From JACMLD01 sp044223995 (GTDB lineage Bacteria > Bacteroidota > Bacteroidia > Chitinophagales > Chitinophagaceae): 64,000 bases of DNA. The position numbers were made by a program, and so were the translations under genes. Location of the stretch: NCBI GenBank assembly GCA_044223995.1, contig JBGALE010000001.1, forward strand, positions 806,001-870,000, given 5' to 3'. Shown here piece by piece: positions 25,211 through 32,486 of this stretch. The number at the start of each line of letters is the position of its first letter. Position 1 is the first letter of the stretch. A model generated the notes under the pieces. It saw only the letters and a program-made list of their open reading frames with translations, did no database searches and was not told the origin of the DNA.

Positions 25211-25978
25211 TGTGGCAATTTACTTTTATACTGTCTGTTTAATTACCTTTTCGGTTTCAGTGTCAAAAATCAATATTGCTTCAGATTTGTCGTCAAGTTG
25301 GCCTGCCAACTTTCCCTGCTTTGTCCAAACAGCGCTTTTTCCAATACTTTGAAAGTAGCCACAGTAACCAACACAATTCGCCATTAAAACCGGCATTGAA
25401 AATTTCTTTGCAACCGCCGGATAATGTATCATTGCCTTGTCAATATCATTTTGTGATTTTGCAACACTTGCCACATAAATTTCAGCACCAAGTTTACTTG
25501 CATTGTCTGAATGTTCCGTTTGTAAACTTTCATAACAGATGGCAGGTGCAATTTTTTTATTATCAACTGTAATAATGATTTGCTTTTCTCCATTTACAAA
25601 ATAGGGAAACTCGGCAGAATGCAGTTGTTGTTTTGAATAAGTCTCTCTTGCTGTATTTGGCTGAAAAATTATCATACTGATTTGTATGCCTGAATTGATT
25701 TTTGTCGGCATTCCAAGTCCAATAGTGATATTATTTTTGTTACTGATTTCCTGGAAAACGTCAAAAGCCTTGTCATTTTGGTTTGTTGCCAACTCTTTTG
25801 CAAGTTCGGGTTCATAACCTGTTATAGAAAGTTCCGGGAAAAATATTGCACTGGCATTATGGAAAGCAGCAAGGGCAATCAATTTTTTATGTGTTTCAAT
25901 ATTTGCAGAAATATCTCCTTTAAATGGCCTTGTTTGTGCTACTGAAATTTTCATTATTTGTAATTTTAAATTGCCACT
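25211..25978 (-). repeat. Cassette-like unit E: inverted ends around the nitrilase-like gene
   Basis: TGTGGCAATTTA (25211-25222) and TAAATTGCCACT (25967-25978) are inverted copies at 11 of 12 bases, flanking the minus-strand gene at its stop and 13 bases before its ATG. A -7-like TACTTTAG (minus strand, 25998-26005) lies 16 bases upstream of the GTTAGTGG core. Confidence 0.5.
25226..25954 (-). CDS. Carbon-nitrogen hydrolase (nitrilase superfamily)
   Basis: A 242-residue protein with the full nitrilase-superfamily catalytic set: Glu41 in FFPELSITGYEP, Lys108 in YSKQQLH and Cys140 in PAICYESLQ. It should hydrolyse an amide or nitrile C-N bond in the cytoplasm; the substrate is unknown. The length is typical. 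It is unit E of the cassette-like family, carried between inverted ends, with the four-helix membrane protein directly after it. Confidence 0.85.
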   Translation of the reverse strand: MKISVAQTRPFKGDISANIETHKKLIALAAFHNASAIFFPELSITGYEPELAKELATNQNDKAFDVFQEISNKNNITIGLGMPTKINSGIQISMIIFQPNTARETYSKQQLHSAEFPYFVNGEKQIIITVDNKKIAPAICYESLQTEHSDNASKLGAEIYVASVAKSQNDIDKAMIHYPAVAKKFSMPVLMANCVGYCGYFQSIGKSAVWTKQGKLAGQLDDKSEAILIFDTETEKVIKQTV

Positions 25979-26146
25979 AACTTGTGGTGTTATGTAACTA
26001 AAGTATTGGAGTATCTTTCTTCATCATAAAGATATTCAATGAATCCGTTTAATTGGCATGTTTAGCTGCTGAATAAGCAACAATAGCAAGATTTGGATTG
26101 GAACGCCTGCTTAAAAATGATAATTTTAATACTGAATCTTCAGGAT

Positions 26147-27007
26147 ATGGATAAGGCGCTTATTAATTATTACAGGATTGAAAAAGCAGTTGGCTATTTA
26201 ACTGAAAATTTTAAGGAGCAACCAGACCTGGCTATGATAGCAAGAAAGGTACACATGAGTACTTTTCATTTTCAGCGCATTTTTACTGACTGGATAGGCA
26301 TCAGCCCTAAAAAATTTGTTCAATACCTTACACTTGATTATTTAAGAGAAAAAATTCATGAGACTGAAAACATGATTGAAGCTGCTGTTGTATCGGGGCT
26401 CTCAAGCCAGTCACGGGTGCATGACCTGTTTGTACATATTGACGGAGTTAGCCCATTGCAGTATAAATCAGCCGGAGAAGGATTGATTATTTATTATGGG
26501 TATCACGGTACTCCATTTGGTTTGTGTTTTATTGCTGCTTCAGAAAAAGGAATATGCTGCCTTAAATTTATTGATGAGGAAAAAAGCCGCAATGAGTTTG
26601 AAATCTTTCAGGCTAAATGGCCATTCGCAACTATCATTCACAAGCCCGGTTTTACTCAAAAGTATATTCGCAATATATTTAAACCCTCTGCTACAAATCC
26701 TGAAAAACTTAACCTGCTTGTACAGGGAACAGAATTCCAAATAAAAGTGTGGGAAGCGCTTACTAAAATTCCATTCGGCGCTGTAAGTTCATTTCAAAAC
26801 ATTGCAAACATGATTGGCAAACCTGATGCTGCCAAAGCAGTGGGCGGGGCTGTAGCAAGTAACACTATTCTATACCTGATTCCCTGCCATAGAATAATTC
26901 TTAAAAATGGTTCTGCCGGGGAGTATTCTTATGGCAAAGCCAGGAAACAATCTATGATTGGCTGGGAAATGGCAAATAAAGATATTCATAAGACGCAATT
27001 TTCATAA
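26147..27007 (+). CDS. AraC-type regulator fused to O6-alkylguanine-DNA alkyltransferase (Ada-like)
   Basis: A 286-residue fusion. Residues about 5-115 are an AraC DNA-binding domain (MSTFHFQRIFTDWIGISPKKF). Residues about 120-280 are a methylated-DNA-cysteine methyltransferase with IPCHRI and acceptor Cys247, and GTEFQIKVWEALTKIPFG before it. The N-terminal zinc domain that senses methylphosphotriesters in E. coli Ada is missing. It probably repairs O6-alkylguanine and regulates transcription. The start at 26147 gives MDKALINYYRIEKAV; upstream in-frame ATGs are in the leader. Confidence 0.85.
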   Translation: MDKALINYYRIEKAVGYLTENFKEQPDLAMIARKVHMSTFHFQRIFTDWIGISPKKFVQYLTLDYLREKIHETENMIEAAVVSGLSSQSRVHDLFVHIDGVSPLQYKSAGEGLIIYYGYHGTPFGLCFIAASEKGICCLKFIDEEKSRNEFEIFQAKWPFATIIHKPGFTQKYIRNIFKPSATNPEKLNLLVQGTEFQIKVWEALTKIPFGAVSSFQNIANMIGKPDAAKAVGGAVASNTILYLIPCHRIILKNGSAGEYSYGKARKQSMIGWEMANKDIHKTQFS

Positions 27008-27015
27008 GAGATTGA

Positions 27016-27108
27016 GAAAACTTTGCCCGTCTGTATATCATTGTTGCATGGTCTTTATTAGTTGCTGTAATCATTGCAATCTTCAGGTTTATTATCCCGA
27101 ATAAATAA
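27016..27108 (+). pseudogene. Possible remnant of a membrane-protein gene
   Basis: A 30-codon stretch ending in TAA, with no start codon, encodes ENFARLYIIVAWSLLVAVI and more hydrophobic residues, ending FRFIIPNK. It looks like the last membrane segment and tail of a lost protein, lying between the Ada-like and ATP-grasp genes. Chance hydrophobic frames of this size occur, so confidence is low. Confidence 0.25.
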
Positions 27109-27119
27109 TTACTTTTTTA

Positions 27120-27983
27120 ATGAAACATATTGCATTTGCAACAAGCAAAGAAAATCCCTTTCTAACACCTGATGATAAAGTGTTAGCTGCCTGTTTAAAT
27201 CAAAACGGGTTTAAAGTGTATCCGGCTGTTTGGAATGACAGCAGTATTGAGTGGGATAAATTTGACCTTGTAATCCTTCGTTCTATGTGGGATTATCATT
27301 TGCATTATGCTGAATTTATTGGCTGGCTGGATGTGCTGGCAGGCAATCACATCCGTGTTTTTAATTCTGTGACCCTTGTTAAGTGGAATGCAAATAAACA
27401 ATATCTCTCTTTATTTGAGAAGATTGAAATTAAGATGCCATCATTTGAGTATTGCAGGAAAAGCTCAGATATCCTGCTCTCTGAAATCCTGCTCAAACAT
27501 AAATGGAGCAAAGCAGTTGTAAAACCAGCAGTGTCTTGCGGCTCTTATAACACATGGATGGTTTCTCAGCATTCAAATCAAAAGGATGAAGAAATGTTTT
27601 CAGATATGTTATTGAAAGGCGATGTTATTGTTCAGCAGTTTATGGAGGAGATTCTGGATGCAGGCGAAGTATCATTAATTTATTTTAATAAAAAATTCAG
27701 CCATGCCGTTTGTAAAAAAGCGATACAGGGGGAATTTAGAGTACAACAGAAATTTGGCGGAACAGTGACACCGGTGATTCCCGGAAAAAAGACAATGGCT
27801 ATTGCTGCTAAAATTTTAGAACATATAGAAGCTCCACTTCTTTATGCAAGAATAGATGGTGTACTAAACAAAGAAGGCGATTTATGGCTGATGGAAATTG
27901 AACTTACAGAGCCGAATTTGTTTTTTTCTTTTTGCCCTGATGCCTGTAAGAATTTTATGGAGGCTTTAAAAACTTTTTGGTAA
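27120..27983 (+). CDS. ATP-grasp ligase-like protein
   Basis: A 287-residue protein of the RimK/glutathione-synthetase-like ATP-grasp group. Visible landmarks are KAVVKPAVSCGSYNTW (ATP-binding Lys strand, about 140-155), EVSLIYFNKKFSHAV (about 182-196), GEFRVQQKFGG and the metal-binding LMEIELTEPNLFF near 265. DcsG-type cycloserine ligases belong to the same family. It may join a carboxylate to an amine or thiol. It is followed by isochorismatase-like and metallo-beta-lactamase-like genes, possibly a small pathway. Confidence 0.75.
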   Translation: MKHIAFATSKENPFLTPDDKVLAACLNQNGFKVYPAVWNDSSIEWDKFDLVILRSMWDYHLHYAEFIGWLDVLAGNHIRVFNSVTLVKWNANKQYLSLFEKIEIKMPSFEYCRKSSDILLSEILLKHKWSKAVVKPAVSCGSYNTWMVSQHSNQKDEEMFSDMLLKGDVIVQQFMEEILDAGEVSLIYFNKKFSHAVCKKAIQGEFRVQQKFGGTVTPVIPGKKTMAIAAKILEHIEAPLLYARIDGVLNKEGDLWLMEIELTEPNLFFSFCPDACKNFMEALKTFW

Positions 27984-28064
27984 TGAAGCATGAACAGAAT
28001 AAGCAAGATTTGGATTGCGTTAAGGTGCTGCATCTTTTAACTTGCAGCATAAAATAATCAATGT

Positions 28065-28604
28065 ATGCAAGCTGTAATTATTATTGATGCCCAAAATGAG
28101 TTTTCGGCAAAGGGGCAACGTCCGGTTCCCAATCATGAAAAACATATTGCTGCCATCAGAAAATTAGTAACCCATGCAAGGGAAAATAAAATTCCGATTG
28201 CCTGGGTAAAACATTTTAATAAACCTGATGAATCTCCCGCTTTTGTACCTGGTAGCTGGGGGGCAGAATTCTTTGAAGGGTTTGGCCCCGCTGCCAATTC
28301 GGAAACAGAAAAAATTTTTGAAAAAAATGTATATGGTGCCTTTACAGGTTCTAATCTCGGTGAATGGCTTGCATCATTTAATGTTTCAGAGGTAATTTTT
28401 GGAGGCTTTTATACACATGGGTGCCTCTCCACCACAGCCCGTGAAGCAATAATGAAAGACTATTCGGTTATTGTGTTGTATGATGCCACAGGTGCATGTG
28501 ATTTGGAAGATAAACTGCTGGGAAGACTTTCAGCAGAAGAAGTTCGCAGGTCAGCATTAATTCATCTTGCAGGAATGGGGGCAACAATCAGGGCTTCAAT
28601 TTAA
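28065..28604 (+). CDS. Isochorismatase-like cysteine hydrolase
   Basis: A 179-residue protein with the complete triad of the family: Asp8 in IIIDAQNEF, Lys87 in FEKNVYGAF and Cys120 in YTHGCLSTT. Members hydrolyse isochorismate, nicotinamide, or carbamoyl compounds; genomic context does not single one out. The gene follows the ATP-grasp gene by 81 bases. A second, decayed isochorismatase-like gene is present at 44.0-44.6 kb. Confidence 0.85.
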   Translation: MQAVIIIDAQNEFSAKGQRPVPNHEKHIAAIRKLVTHARENKIPIAWVKHFNKPDESPAFVPGSWGAEFFEGFGPAANSETEKIFEKNVYGAFTGSNLGEWLASFNVSEVIFGGFYTHGCLSTTAREAIMKDYSVIVLYDATGACDLEDKLLGRLSAEEVRRSALIHLAGMGATIRASI

Positions 28605-28665
28605 TTTACCTGTTGCACTGTGCATTTTGTTTCACTTACATAAGATTTCTTTAAGCAGCAGAATT

Positions 28666-29520
28666 ATGAAAAGACGAACACTGATAAAAAATATTACAGC
28701 AAGTATTGTAAGTTCGGCAATACCTTCTGTACTAAAATCCCAACACAACAATCAAAAGAAAGTAAAAATTCCTTCCCCAATAAAATCAGATAATATGAAA
28801 ATACAGCGGCTTGCCTGGGCAGGTATTAAAATAGAATCAGGAGGTACTACTTTATTTATTGATTCAACTTCTTCTGAAGAATACAATGACATGAAACTTG
28901 TTGCCGGTACGGATGCAAGGTCTGCCCTGATTACGCATCATCACCCTGACCACTACGACCCGGCAGCTTTAAAAACTGTTTTTAACAACAAAAGCCGCCT
29001 CTATTGCTTTGAAGAAACTGTTCCCTGGATAGACTCAAGAGATTTACGGGTACAACCATTGAAACTGTACCAGCCTGCAGATATATCCAGGTGGGCTGGT
29101 GATTTAGTTGCAATTCCTGTACCGGCTGTGGATGGTTTTGGCCACCCGCAAGTGTCGTGGATTGTACAGGGAGGCGGTAAAAAAATAATACACTGTGGCG
29201 ACACCTTATGGCATGGGTATTGGCGGGACATAGCCATTGCGTATGGACCGTTTGATATTGCGTTTATGCCAATCAATGCTGCAAGATTATCGCAGGGGAA
29301 AGTAATTGACACAGGTATTCCTGCTGTTATGAATCCTGAACAGGCTGTAGTGGCAGCGTCACTGCTTGGTGCAAAAAAAGTATGCCCGATTCACTATGGA
29401 AGGTCCGGTGGTAATTATATAGAAACGCCAGATCCGGAAGATAATTTTCTAAAATTTGCAAAAGAAAGAAATGTTACTCCTTTGCTTTTAAAGCAAGGTG
29501 AGATGCTGGAGTTGGAATAG
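28666..29520 (+). CDS. Metallo-beta-lactamase-fold hydrolase with export signal
   Basis: A 284-residue protein. The N-terminus MKRRTLIKNITASIV has a twin-arginine-like export signal, and HHHPDHYD (91-98) is the metal-binding motif of the MBL fold; further ligands are HCGDT and IHYG later. It resembles UlaG/YtnP-like hydrolases. The start at 28666 places the signal at the N-terminus, while the upstream ATG at 28567 lies inside the isochorismatase-like gene. It is the last plus-strand gene before the minus-strand DUF7010-like unit. Confidence 0.75.
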   Translation: MKRRTLIKNITASIVSSAIPSVLKSQHNNQKKVKIPSPIKSDNMKIQRLAWAGIKIESGGTTLFIDSTSSEEYNDMKLVAGTDARSALITHHHPDHYDPAALKTVFNNKSRLYCFEETVPWIDSRDLRVQPLKLYQPADISRWAGDLVAIPVPAVDGFGHPQVSWIVQGGGKKIIHCGDTLWHGYWRDIAIAYGPFDIAFMPINAARLSQGKVIDTGIPAVMNPEQAVVAASLLGAKKVCPIHYGRSGGNYIETPDPEDNFLKFAKERNVTPLLLKQGEMLELE

Positions 29521-29579
29521 AGCACATATCTAATCAGTAAGGTGTTTTAGTTTTCCCCGAATATTATTTTCCGCATGAA

Positions 29580-29629
29580 ATAAAGACTGTTTCATAATGA
29601 GCAATGACTATGTTGGTGGCAGTCTTTAT
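29580..29629. repeat. Palindromic junction after the DUF7010-like gene
   Basis: ATAAAGACTG (29580-29589) and CAGTCTTTAT (29620-29629) form a perfect 10-base outer stem enclosing a 30-base inner part with a CCACCAAC core. On the minus strand it closely resembles the junction at 22133-22178. It begins at the stop codon of the gene. Confidence 0.55.
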
Positions 29630-30230
29630 TTGTCCGACGACATCTTTTTCTTAAAGTCAAGATATAAACAAATTGTTAGTACAAATAATAAAATGCTAAT
29701 ATATAGTGCAACAAAATACATCTTCTCAGTGGGCATGGTTAGTCCATTTATAAATGAACCTAAAACTATTAAAAAGGCAAAGATTGCATACAAGTTTGTT
29801 TTGTAAAACCAAGCATAAGGGAAAAGGTGCCCACCAGTTATGATAGCATAGGTCATAATAAAATATTCAGGCATTTTTATCATAGTAAAGATAAGAAATG
29901 GGAAATACAATAATTGAGCAAAATTGAGCCAAAGTCCCAATGGTTGCAATGGATTGTTTTCAATTTTCCAATTAGTCTTTAGCAACTTTGAAAATAGGAA
30001 AGCCAATGGAAGCATTGGCCCACCTGCAATAAATACAAATATGGATTTATCATACGGTTTAAATTCAAGCCTCCATAAGAAAACTATTACAAGCCAAATA
30101 GCACTTGCAGACAAAGTAAAATCAATTCCATTTTTTGATTTTACTGATAACTCAGTTCTTAACTCGTTCAATTTTTCTGATGTCATACTTTATTGTTTGT
30201 TTTGAGTCGTCTTGTAAAATTGCCACAAAC
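29612..30230 (-). repeat. Cassette-like unit D: inverted ends around the DUF7010-like gene
   Basis: GTTGGTGGCAGTCTT (29612-29626) and AAAATTGCCACAAAC (30216-30230) are inverted copies at 12 of 15 bases, at the 3' end and 30 bases before the start of the gene. Unit D follows unit B directly, without its own promoter. Confidence 0.5.
29626..30186 (-). CDS. DUF7010-like membrane protein
   Basis: A 186-residue protein with about five membrane segments (about 25-42, 47-65, 85-105, 130-147, 155-175) and an N-terminal soluble leader NELRTELSVKSKNG that resembles DUF7010-type proteins. No catalytic motif is visible. It follows the serine hydrolase gene by 71 bases in tandem, separated by a bulged palindrome, so it is probably read from the leader at 31.5 kb. 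Confidence 0.55.
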   Translation of the reverse strand: MTSEKLNELRTELSVKSKNGIDFTLSASAIWLVIVFLWRLEFKPYDKSIFVFIAGGPMLPLAFLFSKLLKTNWKIENNPLQPLGLWLNFAQLLYFPFLIFTMIKMPEYFIMTYAIITGGHLFPYAWFYKTNLYAIFAFLIVLGSFINGLTMPTEKMYFVALYISILLFVLTICLYLDFKKKMSSDK

Positions 30231-30245
30231 GATCCAATGTTGGGC
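30222..30245. repeat. attC-like junction between serine hydrolase and DUF7010-like units
   Basis: On the minus strand GCCCAAC is followed 8 bases later by GTTTGTGGC; GCC/GGC and AAC/GTT can pair with unpaired bases in between. This is the fused end of unit B and start of unit D. The first half is an exact RYYYAAC inverse core. Confidence 0.5.
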
Positions 30246-31494
30246 GTAGTGCTTTTTCTACTTTGTCTTGTAGTTATAGGGAAAATAAGTCTCCCATTTC
30301 CAAGGTGTAAATTTGTCGCTAATTAAGGTTTCCAATAGTTCTTTAAAAATTAATTCTCCATTGGCACTGTTTGTCATTATGATTATTGAAATGCCTTTGT
30401 CAATAAAGTTAATGTTATAATTTCTCCAAGCGTCATCGTGTCCTTCTTTAAAAAATGCTCGTCCATATTTACATTTTAAAAGCCCCCAACCAAGTCCATA
30501 AGATAAGTCTATGGCTTTGTTTTCTGTTGTAGTCTCTTCTGTTATTGTTGGGAACTGAACTTTTGAATATATTTTAATTTGGGAAGACAGCATTTCACTA
30601 TACATTTTTTTGTCTAACCCTTTTTGTTGCATTACAGTTTCTATGAATTTTGAATAGTCAGAAATTGTCGTTACCAATGAGCCACTTGCAACTGGTGTCG
30701 TTCGTTTTTTCTTTGGATTTAAAGCACCATTTTCTAAATGCCCAATTGCATAATTATCGTCAAATTCTTTGTGCCAAATGAAACCTGTCCTTTTCATACC
30801 AATTGGTGTAAATACTTTCTCAATGGCTAAATCTTCAACTGTTTTGTTGGTAATTTCTTCTTCTGCTAATTGCAAGAGTTTTAATCCTTCACCTGAATAA
30901 GCATATTTTGTTCCTGGCGTAAAATAAATTCGTATAACTCCAAGTGTATCTTCAACTCCTGTTGTTGGGTGAAGCCATCTTACATTGGGAAGCCCAGTTG
31001 TATGACTTAAACACATTCTTGCAGTAATTAACTTCCATCTGTCGTCAGATTTGAGGTCTGAAAAATATTCATACTCGGAAATTGGTTTACTTAAATATTT
31101 GTAAAGCGGTTTATCTAAATCAATTATTTTTTCTTGTACTAATTTCATTGTTAAGTAAGCAAAAACTGCTTTACTAAAAGATGCACCATACATTACCGAA
31201 GCCGTGTCTAATAATTCATTTTTAGGTTTGTTTTTGTACCCATAAGATTTAATAAAAACCGTTTTCTTGTTATTTAGAATTGCCAAGTCTAACCCTTGAA
31301 CATTTGCAGTGTCCATTAAACGTTTAACGGTTTTGTCAATTTCTGATGATGAAATTTCGCTATCATCAAGCCTTTTGATTTGTTTATTCTGTCCAAATGT
31401 CAAGTTGGATAAAAATAATATTGCAAGTAAGATTTTAAATTTCATTTTTTGTCTGTTTAAAGTTAAATGATGTCACTTTAGTATTACGCCCAAC
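30239..31494 (-). repeat. Cassette-like unit B: matched inverted ends around the serine hydrolase
   Basis: GTTGGGCGTAGTGC (30239-30252) and GTATTACGCCCAAC (31481-31494) are inverted copies at 12 of 14 bases. GTTGGGC fits the integron core GTTRRRY exactly. The pair flanks the gene 6 bases after its stop and 36 bases before its ATG. Confidence 0.6.
30258..31445 (-). CDS. Serine hydrolase, class C beta-lactamase-like, exported
   Basis: A 395-residue protein with a signal peptide (MKFKILLAILFLSNLTFGQ) and the beta-lactamase/penicillin-binding fold of the DD-peptidase superfamily. The SxxK motif is SFSK (Ser89, Lys92) and the YxN-equivalent is YSG near residue 180. The usual KTG triad strand reads EGHDD. 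Esterase or D-aminopeptidase activity is more likely than true antibiotic hydrolysis. It is unit B of the cassette-like family. Confidence 0.8.
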   Translation of the reverse strand: MKFKILLAILFLSNLTFGQNKQIKRLDDSEISSSEIDKTVKRLMDTANVQGLDLAILNNKKTVFIKSYGYKNKPKNELLDTASVMYGASFSKAVFAYLTMKLVQEKIIDLDKPLYKYLSKPISEYEYFSDLKSDDRWKLITARMCLSHTTGLPNVRWLHPTTGVEDTLGVIRIYFTPGTKYAYSGEGLKLLQLAEEEITNKTVEDLAIEKVFTPIGMKRTGFIWHKEFDDNYAIGHLENGALNPKKKRTTPVASGSLVTTISDYSKFIETVMQQKGLDKKMYSEMLSSQIKIYSKVQFPTITEETTTENKAIDLSYGLGWGLLKCKYGRAFFKEGHDDAWRNYNINFIDKGISIIIMTNSANGELIFKELLETLISDKFTPWKWETYFPYNYKTK

Positions 31495-31552
31495 TATTGT
31501 ATTTGCTAAGTCTGAAGGTAAAATTTTAGCCAATATATCCAAAAACCTCCGT
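31488..31552 (-). promoter_or_regulatory. Leader with promoter and core repeat in front of unit B
   Basis: On the minus strand TTTG (31540-31543), 19 bases, TACCTTCA (31513-31520), 18 bases, then core GTTGGGC. It aligns with leaders at 15.7 and 23.1 kb, including the identical 18-base gap. Probable promoter for the serine hydrolase and DUF7010-like genes. Confidence 0.55.
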
Positions 31553-31664
31553 ATTAAGGCTTTATAAAGTTACTAAACCTATCTCTATCATTCATGCTTT
31601 ATATAACTTAACCAACCATATTAAACTTACAATACACAATATTTGATAAGTAACACCTGCCAGA

Positions 31665-32345
31665 TTAAATATTTCTATTCTTGTTGACACTTGAAGTTGT
31701 TTGCCCTGTTTGCCTCAACACTTTGCCAACTAATAAAAAAACAAACGGGCCAATTACGCCGTAACCTATAATTCCAATATTTCTAACCTGCATATTTTTA
31801 AGGGGCACACCGATTAAACCGGCAAGACTCAGCAGACCGCAGATAATCATAAGAACCCTTATAGTCTTTTCTAACCTGTTTCTTTTAAATACCCGTGCAG
31901 CAAAGAACATGGACAGGGCAAAGAACCAATCCCATGCAAGAATATCTAGTGAATATAGTACAGAAGGCCACTTGAATGAAAAGAACCATGACTGTTCTGC
32001 TGATTGTACCGCATCCAGTTGATGGCTTACTGTTAAAATAAGAAAGTGAACACAGGAACTGATACCAGCCATTACAATCATAAACAAAAGCGCTGCAAGG
32101 CTGTATATTTTATCTTCAATAGCGGCATGGTAATGAACTGCAATCATACTGACAACCATGAATGGCACCATTAGCAAGATAAGCAGTTCCATCATTGTAA
32201 AGAAGGGATCTCCAATCGGTTCATTAGGTGACTTGAGAGAAACAAATCCCAAAACAGTAGTCACTGCATACACTATACCAAGCAGGAATACAGCTTGGCA
32301 GGCAATTCTTCCAGTACTACTATATTTTGAAGCAACTTGGTGCAT
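31665..32345 (-). CDS. Integral membrane protein, unknown
   Basis: A 226-residue hydrophobic protein with about six predicted membrane segments. I do not recognise a family. It starts with MHQVASKYSSTGRIAC and has a conserved-looking loop VSLKSPNEPIGDP. It stands alone between the serine hydrolase leader and the ATP-grasp gene, with 141 bases before the next gene's stop. Transport or sensing are possible roles; none is supported by sequence motifs. Confidence 0.5.
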   Translation of the reverse strand: MHQVASKYSSTGRIACQAVFLLGIVYAVTTVLGFVSLKSPNEPIGDPFFTMMELLILLMVPFMVVSMIAVHYHAAIEDKIYSLAALLFMIVMAGISSCVHFLILTVSHQLDAVQSAEQSWFFSFKWPSVLYSLDILAWDWFFALSMFFAARVFKRNRLEKTIRVLMIICGLLSLAGLIGVPLKNMQVRNIGIIGYGVIGPFVFLLVGKVLRQTGQTTSSVNKNRNI

Positions 32346-32486
32346 GATGTTTGTTGTATGATGTTTTTATCTATTCTACCCAGTCTGTCGTTCTGTTACT
32401 ACTTCTTTTAAACTATTTGTTCCAATCAAAAATTGTTCATCAATAACAGAACTGCTCATTATATTATTTGAAAATTCAGCCAGATA

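Noticed and set aside
14877..31494. A classical mobile integron
   Set aside because: No tyrosine recombinase gene and no attI are in the window, and non-cassette genes lie between the units, so the standard integron term is not justified.
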